Assembly (NCBI GenBank): GCA_031373225.1
Contig: JANMMM010000133.1
Span: 1-36,917 of the forward strand
Reading direction: 5' to 3'
From: JANOYJ01 sp031373225
GTDB lineage: Bacteria; Pseudomonadota; Alphaproteobacteria; Rhizobiales; Rhizobiaceae
DNA: 36,917 bases
A model generated the notes under the pieces. The model did no database searches. It saw only the letters and a program-made list of their open reading frames with translations, and was not told the origin of the DNA. The position numbers and the translations under genes were made by a program. Below are positions 33,175 through 36,917 of this stretch, one piece after another; position 1 is the stretch's first letter; every line of letters starts with the position of its first letter.

Positions 33175-34470
33175 TCATCGCTTCTGAAGCCGGTCCAGCC
33201 GCAGCTGTGCGGCGCGGCGGTGGCCCTCCAGCCCTTCGCTCGCGGACTGGCGCGCGGCTGGCGGCGCGACAATGTCCACGCCCTTTGGCTCGAGCCATTG
33301 ATGTGTGGCGATCTTGACATAGGCGCCGACCCAAAGGCCTCCCGTGTACCGTCCCGCCGCCATGGTTGGCAGCGTGTGATTGGTGCCGGAGCATTTGTCG
33401 GAATAGACGACGCTGGCGAGCTCTCCAATAAACAGCGAGCCGTAATTGCGCAGTCGCTTTGCAAGGCCGTGTGGGTCTGCGGTGTGCACCTGCAAGTGTT
33501 CCGCAGCGATGAAGTCCGAATAGGCGATCATCGCCGCCTCGTCTTCGCAAACAGCGATTTCGCCATAATCGCGCCATGCGGGAGCGGCGACATGAGCTGT
33601 GGACAGGGTGGCAAGCTGGCGCTCCACCTCAAGCAAGACCGCATCGGCCAACGAACGGTGCGTGGTGATCAGGCCGACCCGGGTGCGCACATCGTGCTCC
33701 GCTTGCGCCAATAGATCGGTGGCGATCATTTCGGCATCGCCGGTCTCATCGGCAAGGACATAGATTTCCGATGGCCCCGCCAATTGGTCAATGCCAACAG
33801 AGCCGAAAACCTGCCGCTTCGCCTCGTTGACGAAGGCATTCCCCGGCCCCATGATCTTCATCACCGCCGGAACCGTCTCAGTGCCGTAAGCCATCGCGGC
33901 AATCGCCTGCGCGCCGCCGATGCGGAAAATCCGGTCAGCCCCAGAAAGATGACAGCCCGCCACCATGGCCTGATGCGCGTTGGGGGGCAGGCAGGCGATG
34001 ATTTCTGACACACCCGCCACTTTGGCCGGGACGATGGTCATGATGGGGGCCGACAGAAGCGGGAAGCGCCCGCCCGGAACATAGCAGCCCACCCGCTCAA
34101 TCGGGATGATGCGGTGGCCCATGAAGACGCCGGGGAGGGGTTCAATCTCCAGCGGCAGGATGGTTGCAAACTGCGCCTCGGCGAAGCGGCGCACATTGGC
34201 GATGGCGAACTCCGTGTCCTGGCGTGTGTGCGGGTCAAGCGCGGCCACCGCAGCCTCGCGCTCGTCCAAGGTCACTTCGAATACCGCTAAGTCAGCTTTG
34301 TCGAATTGCGCCGAATATTCCCGAACCGCCGCATCGCCGCGCAGCTTCACGTCAGCGAGGATGTTGGCCACCAATGCGGCGACGGGATTGTTATCAGACC
34401 CGGCGTTGCGCGCAGGCGCCTTGATCCAGCTCACCTTGGCAGCGGGATAGGGCTCGGGGAGATTGGGCAT
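33175..34470 (-). CDS. Histidinol-dehydrogenase-family NAD-dependent dehydrogenase (paralogue 1)
   Basis: The 431-residue protein belongs to the HisD superfamily. All residues of the E. coli HisD active site are seen at near-identical positions: Q256 and H259 (LLAQAEHD), E324 and H325 (FIAAEHLQVH), D358 (YSDKCSGTNH) and H417 (SEGLEGHRRA), so zinc binding and two-step oxidation of an alcohol to a carboxylate are likely. There are no other his genes here, and the divergent gene is a second HisD homologue, so the real substrate may not be histidinol. The ATG at 34470 (MPNLPEPYP) has AAAGGAG five bases upstream; an ATG at 34506 is less likely. Operator 3 lies 58 bases upstream. Confidence 0.85.
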   Translation of the reverse strand: MPNLPEPYPAAKVSWIKAPARNAGSDNNPVAALVANILADVKLRGDAAVREYSAQFDKADLAVFEVTLDEREAAVAALDPHTRQDTEFAIANVRRFAEAQFATILPLEIEPLPGVFMGHRIIPIERVGCYVPGGRFPLLSAPIMTIVPAKVAGVSEIIACLPPNAHQAMVAGCHLSGADRIFRIGGAQAIAAMAYGTETVPAVMKIMGPGNAFVNEAKRQVFGSVGIDQLAGPSEIYVLADETGDAEMIATDLLAQAEHDVRTRVGLITTHRSLADAVLLEVERQLATLSTAHVAAPAWRDYGEIAVCEDEAAMIAYSDFIAAEHLQVHTADPHGLAKRLRNYGSLFIGELASVVYSDKCSGTNHTLPTMAAGRYTGGLWVGAYVKIATHQWLEPKGVDIVAPPAARQSASEGLEGHRRAAQLRLDRLQKR

Positions 34471-34527
34471 TGACGCTCCTTTCGAGGCTGGAACGGGCAT
34501 GGGCATGTCATTTTTTCATAGTGTGTT

Positions 34528-34543
34528 TTGAATACGAATGCAA
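34528..34543. promoter_or_regulatory. LacI-type operator 3 (hisD-like paralogue 1 side)
   Basis: TTGAATACGAATGCAA is a CG-centred imperfect palindrome that fits the shared consensus. It lies 58 bases upstream of the minus-strand hisD-like gene. Confidence 0.68.
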
Positions 34544-34697
34544 AGGCTTGAGCTCCGATATAAGTGAGCATATTTCGTTTTTGGAAAATTCACCTCAAAC
34601 ACTGCTTTCGAATGGCAATTCATCGATCACTGAATGAGAATTCCCTCGGTTGGACGACAAGTCTCTTGCCACTGCCACCCGCTTTGCTCTATCAATA

Positions 34698-34713
34698 TTG
34701 CAATCGTATTCAA
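34698..34713. promoter_or_regulatory. LacI-type operator 4 (hisD-like paralogue 2 side)
   Basis: TTGCAATCGTATTCAA is a CG-centred imperfect palindrome that fits the shared consensus. It ends 13 bases before the plus-strand start codon, so a bound repressor would block transcription directly. Its centre is 170 bases from that of operator 3, so looping between the two is possible. Confidence 0.7.
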
Positions 34714-34726
34714 GCCGGAGACTGAG

Positions 34727-36037
34727 ATGACGGTGACGTGGCTGAAGCGCGGCAGGCCGGAGAGCGAGCGGGCGGCCGACGATGCCAAAGTGCGTGCAAC
34801 GGTCGAGTCCGTGCTCGCGGATATCGAGACGCGCGGCGATGCGGCGGTGCGGGATTTGTCAGTGAAGTTTGACAAGTACGATCCGCCGGCTTTCCGCCTG
34901 ACTGTGTCCGAGATCGATGCCGCGATGCAGCAGGTCGCGCCGCGCGACATGGAGGACATCCGCTTCGCGCAGACCCAGATTCGCCGTTTTGCCGAGGCGC
35001 AGCGCGCGTCAATGCAGGACATCGAAGTGGAGACGCTGCCGGGGGTCATCCTTGGGCACAGGAACATACCCGTGCAGTCAGTCGGCTGCTATGTGCCGGG
35101 CGGAAAATTTCCGATGGTCGCCTCGGCCCATATGTCGGTTCTGACAGCTTCCGTTGCCGGGGTGCCGCGCATCATCGCTTCTGCCCCTCCGGTCAACGGC
35201 GCGCCGCATCCCGCCATTGTGGCTGCGATGCATTTGGGCGGCGCACATGAAATCTATGTGCTCGGCGGCATGCAAGCCGTGGGCGCGATGGCGCTTGGCA
35301 CACAAACCATCCGGCCAGTGGATATGCTCGTCGGCCCCGGAAACGCCTATGTGGCGGAGGCGAAACGCCAATTGTATGGCCGCGTTGGGATCGACCTGTT
35401 TGCAGGCCCGACGGAAACCATGGTGATTGCCGACGACACCGTGGACGCGGAGCTCTGCGCCACCGACCTTTTAGGGCAAGCCGAACATGGCTACAATTCC
35501 CCCGCCGTTCTGCTTACCAATTCGCGACGATTGGCTGAGGCAACCGTTGCCGAGGTGGACCGGCTCTTGAAAATCCTCCCCACCGCGCCGACGGCTTCCG
35601 TCTCATGGGCCGACTACGGCGAAGTCATCGTCTGCGACACATATGAGGAGATGCTTGCCACCGCCAACGACATCGCCTCGGAACATGTGCAGGTGATGAC
35701 GGACCGGGATGACTGGTTCCTTGCGAACATGCATTCCTATGGCGCGCTCTTTCTCGGGCCGCGCACCAATGTCGCCAATGGCGACAAGGTGATCGGCACC
35801 AACCATACGCTGCCCACCCGGAAGGCCGGGCGCTACACTGGCGGGCTCTGGGTTGGCAAATTTCTGAAAACCCACAGCTATCAGCGCGTGGTCACCGACG
35901 AGGCCGCGGCCATGATCGGCGCCTATGGCTCACGGCTGTGCATGCTCGAAGGGTTCGTCGGCCACGCCGAACAATGCAACATAAGGGTCCGCCGCTATGG
36001 CGGGCGCAACATCGCCTATGGAGCCGCCGCTGAATGA
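34727..36037 (+). CDS. HisD-superfamily dehydrogenase, sulfopropanediol 3-dehydrogenase (HpsN)-like (paralogue 2)
   Basis: The 436-residue protein keeps all HisD active-site residues: Q251 and H254 (LLGQAEHG), E319 and H320 (IASEHVQVMT), D353 (NGDKVIGTNH) and H413 (EGFVGHAEQ). Phrases such as DIEVETLPGVILGHRNIPVQ, ASAHMSVLTASVAGVPRI and GLWVGKFLKTHSYQ resemble, from memory, the HpsN type that oxidises 2,3-dihydroxypropane-1-sulfonate to sulfolactate. This was not tested by search, and no sulfolactate-cleaving gene is in the window, so another alcohol is possible. The ATG at 34727 (MTVTWLKRGRPE) has GGAG six bases upstream. Its stop overlaps the SDR start as ATGA. Confidence 0.85.
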   Translation: MTVTWLKRGRPESERAADDAKVRATVESVLADIETRGDAAVRDLSVKFDKYDPPAFRLTVSEIDAAMQQVAPRDMEDIRFAQTQIRRFAEAQRASMQDIEVETLPGVILGHRNIPVQSVGCYVPGGKFPMVASAHMSVLTASVAGVPRIIASAPPVNGAPHPAIVAAMHLGGAHEIYVLGGMQAVGAMALGTQTIRPVDMLVGPGNAYVAEAKRQLYGRVGIDLFAGPTETMVIADDTVDAELCATDLLGQAEHGYNSPAVLLTNSRRLAEATVAEVDRLLKILPTAPTASVSWADYGEVIVCDTYEEMLATANDIASEHVQVMTDRDDWFLANMHSYGALFLGPRTNVANGDKVIGTNHTLPTRKAGRYTGGLWVGKFLKTHSYQRVVTDEAAAMIGAYGSRLCMLEGFVGHAEQCNIRVRRYGGRNIAYGAAAE

Positions 36038-36798
36038 CCCTGCCGCGCACCCCGTCATTCCGGCTGGACGGCCGCCGCGCTTTGGTGGCGGGGGCCTCAT
36101 CCGGCATCGGCGCAGCCTGCGCTGTGGCCCTTGCCGAGGCCGGGGCGGAAGTGACCTTGTGCGCGCGACGGATGACAGAACTTCAGACGCTCGCAGCCGA
36201 GATGGCGCAAGCAAATATGCAGGCGCAGACCCTCGCCTTGGACATATCTGACGTCGCCGCATCCGAACTCGCTCTGGCCGCCCTGCCCGCCTTCGACATC
36301 TTGGTGAACTCGGCAGGCGCTGCCCGCCACAGCCCCGCTGTCGAGACTTCGCCGGACGATTTCGATCTGGTTGCGGGCCTCAATTTCCGCGCCGCCTATT
36401 TCCTGACCCGGACTGTCGCAGCGCGGCTGATCGCCGAGCGCAAGCCCGGCAGCCTCATCAACATCTCCTCGCAAATGGGCCATGTCGGCGGCATCGACCG
36501 CGCGGTCTATGCCTCCACCAAACACGCGCTTGAGGGCATGACAAAAAGCATGGCGATCGAATGGGGTCCGCACGGCATCCGCGTCAACACCATCGCCCCC
36601 ACCTTCATCCGCACCCCGATGACAGAGCAGACTTTCAACAATCCGGACCGCGCCGCGTGGATTGAGTCCAAAATCAAACTCGGCCGCGTCGGCGAGGTGA
36701 CCGACATTATGGGCGCCGTCGTCTTTCTCGCCTCGGATGCGGCGGCGCTGATAACCGGAACATCCCTTCTCGTTGACGGCGGCTGGACCGCAGATTGA
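36034..36798 (+). CDS. Short-chain dehydrogenase/reductase
   Basis: The 254-residue classical SDR has the nucleotide-binding AGASSGIG motif (about 19-26), NSAG (about 91), a catalytic Ser in INISSQMG and the YASTK catalytic Tyr/Lys pair (about 157-161). The C-terminus GTSLLVDGGWTAD is typical. It oxidises or reduces a hydroxyl group with NAD(P)(H). Its start overlaps the stop of the HpsN-like gene, so the two enzymes probably work in sequence, for example interconverting stereoisomers at a secondary alcohol, as proposed for HpsO/HpsP in dihydroxypropanesulfonate use. That role is inferred. Confidence 0.9.
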   Translation: MTLPRTPSFRLDGRRALVAGASSGIGAACAVALAEAGAEVTLCARRMTELQTLAAEMAQANMQAQTLALDISDVAASELALAALPAFDILVNSAGAARHSPAVETSPDDFDLVAGLNFRAAYFLTRTVAARLIAERKPGSLINISSQMGHVGGIDRAVYASTKHALEGMTKSMAIEWGPHGIRVNTIAPTFIRTPMTEQTFNNPDRAAWIESKIKLGRVGEVTDIMGAVVFLASDAAALITGTSLLVDGGWTAD

Positions 36799-36820
36799 AA
36801 CTTGGAAAAAAGGTGCCGCG

Positions 36821-36917
36821 ATGACCCCTCAGGAAATGGAAGCCCGCATCGTCCGCTATGGCGATCTGAAGCCCTGCAAGACGGCCTTCATCGACGCCCA
36901 TACGCCGGGTTCGAATC
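36821..36917 (+). CDS. Start of a probable cupin-domain protein (partial)
   Basis: Only 32 codons are visible: MTPQEMEARIVRYGDLKPCK and then a segment ending DAHTPGSN. From memory this opening resembles uncharacterised cupin proteins found near HpsN-like genes; the diagnostic metal-binding motifs lie beyond the edge. AAAAAAGG lies eight bases before the ATG at 36821, and it follows the SDR by 22 bases, so it continues the same operon. Confidence 0.5.
   Translation, partial: MTPQEMEARIVRYGDLKPCKTAFIDAHTPGSN

Noticed and set aside
33175..36037. Histidine biosynthesis assignment for the two HisD homologues
   Set aside because: No other his genes are present and the genes share operators with a transporter locus; duplication and context favour a catabolic role, though one being the true HisD is not fully excluded.
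36049..36062. CCCGTCATTCCGG, the same short string as in the palindrome arm at 7951
   Set aside because: It lies inside the coding start of the SDR gene with no inverted partner nearby, so it is probably chance.

Overview
The window is chromosomal DNA of an alphaproteobacterium, most likely of the order Hyphomicrobiales (Rhizobiales). The evidence is a complete PhyR/NepR/EcfG general stress response (GSR) core, a 2832-residue cyclic beta-1,2-glucan synthase (NdvB type), a BA14K-family protein, a DUF3309 protein, HisKA_2-type sensor kinases, and high GC content. I cannot name the genus from sequence alone. No rRNA, tRNA, CRISPR or phage genes were seen.

Positions 1-24469 form a general-stress island. 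It holds a partial multi-PAS sensor protein (minus, running off the left edge), several very small membrane or basic proteins (24, 25, 51 and 56 residues), a Crp/Fnr regulator, a single-domain response regulator, an AI-2E family permease, the core switch (ecfG and nepR on minus, phyR divergent on plus), galU, a three-gene membrane-stress operon (10597-11608), a second PAS/HisKA_2 kinase, a ribbon-helix-helix protein with a PHB-depolymerase-type esterase, a BA14K/CHRD divergent pair, and the giant ndvB gene. By eye I found thirteen sites matching or nearly matching the EcfG promoter (GGAAC, 16-17 bases, CGTT), each upstream of a gene or operon here, including the switch genes themselves. galU (makes UDP-glucose) and ndvB (uses it for periplasmic glucan) both have such sites, so the island appears to link stress signalling with envelope protection. 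A 272-bp palindromic MITE-like element starts at the stop codon of phyR.

Positions 24800-36917 are a separate catabolic locus: a two-domain SnoaL/NTF2-like protein, a complete CUT1-type ABC transporter (binding protein, two permeases, ATPase), a LacI-family regulator, a 47-residue AtzG/GatC-like protein, an amidase-signature hydrolase, two divergently arranged HisD-superfamily dehydrogenases (one resembling sulfopropanediol 3-dehydrogenase HpsN), an SDR dehydrogenase, and the start of a probable cupin protein that leaves the window. Four copies of a 16-bp CG-centred palindrome (consensus TTGnATaCGtATnCAA) lie in front of the SnoaL gene, the binding-protein gene, and between the two hisD-like genes. 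This fits one LacI-type regulon that imports and oxidises a polar compound. The substrate is unknown: a polyol, amino-alcohol or sulfonate, possibly with an amide bond, is an inference from the enzyme classes.
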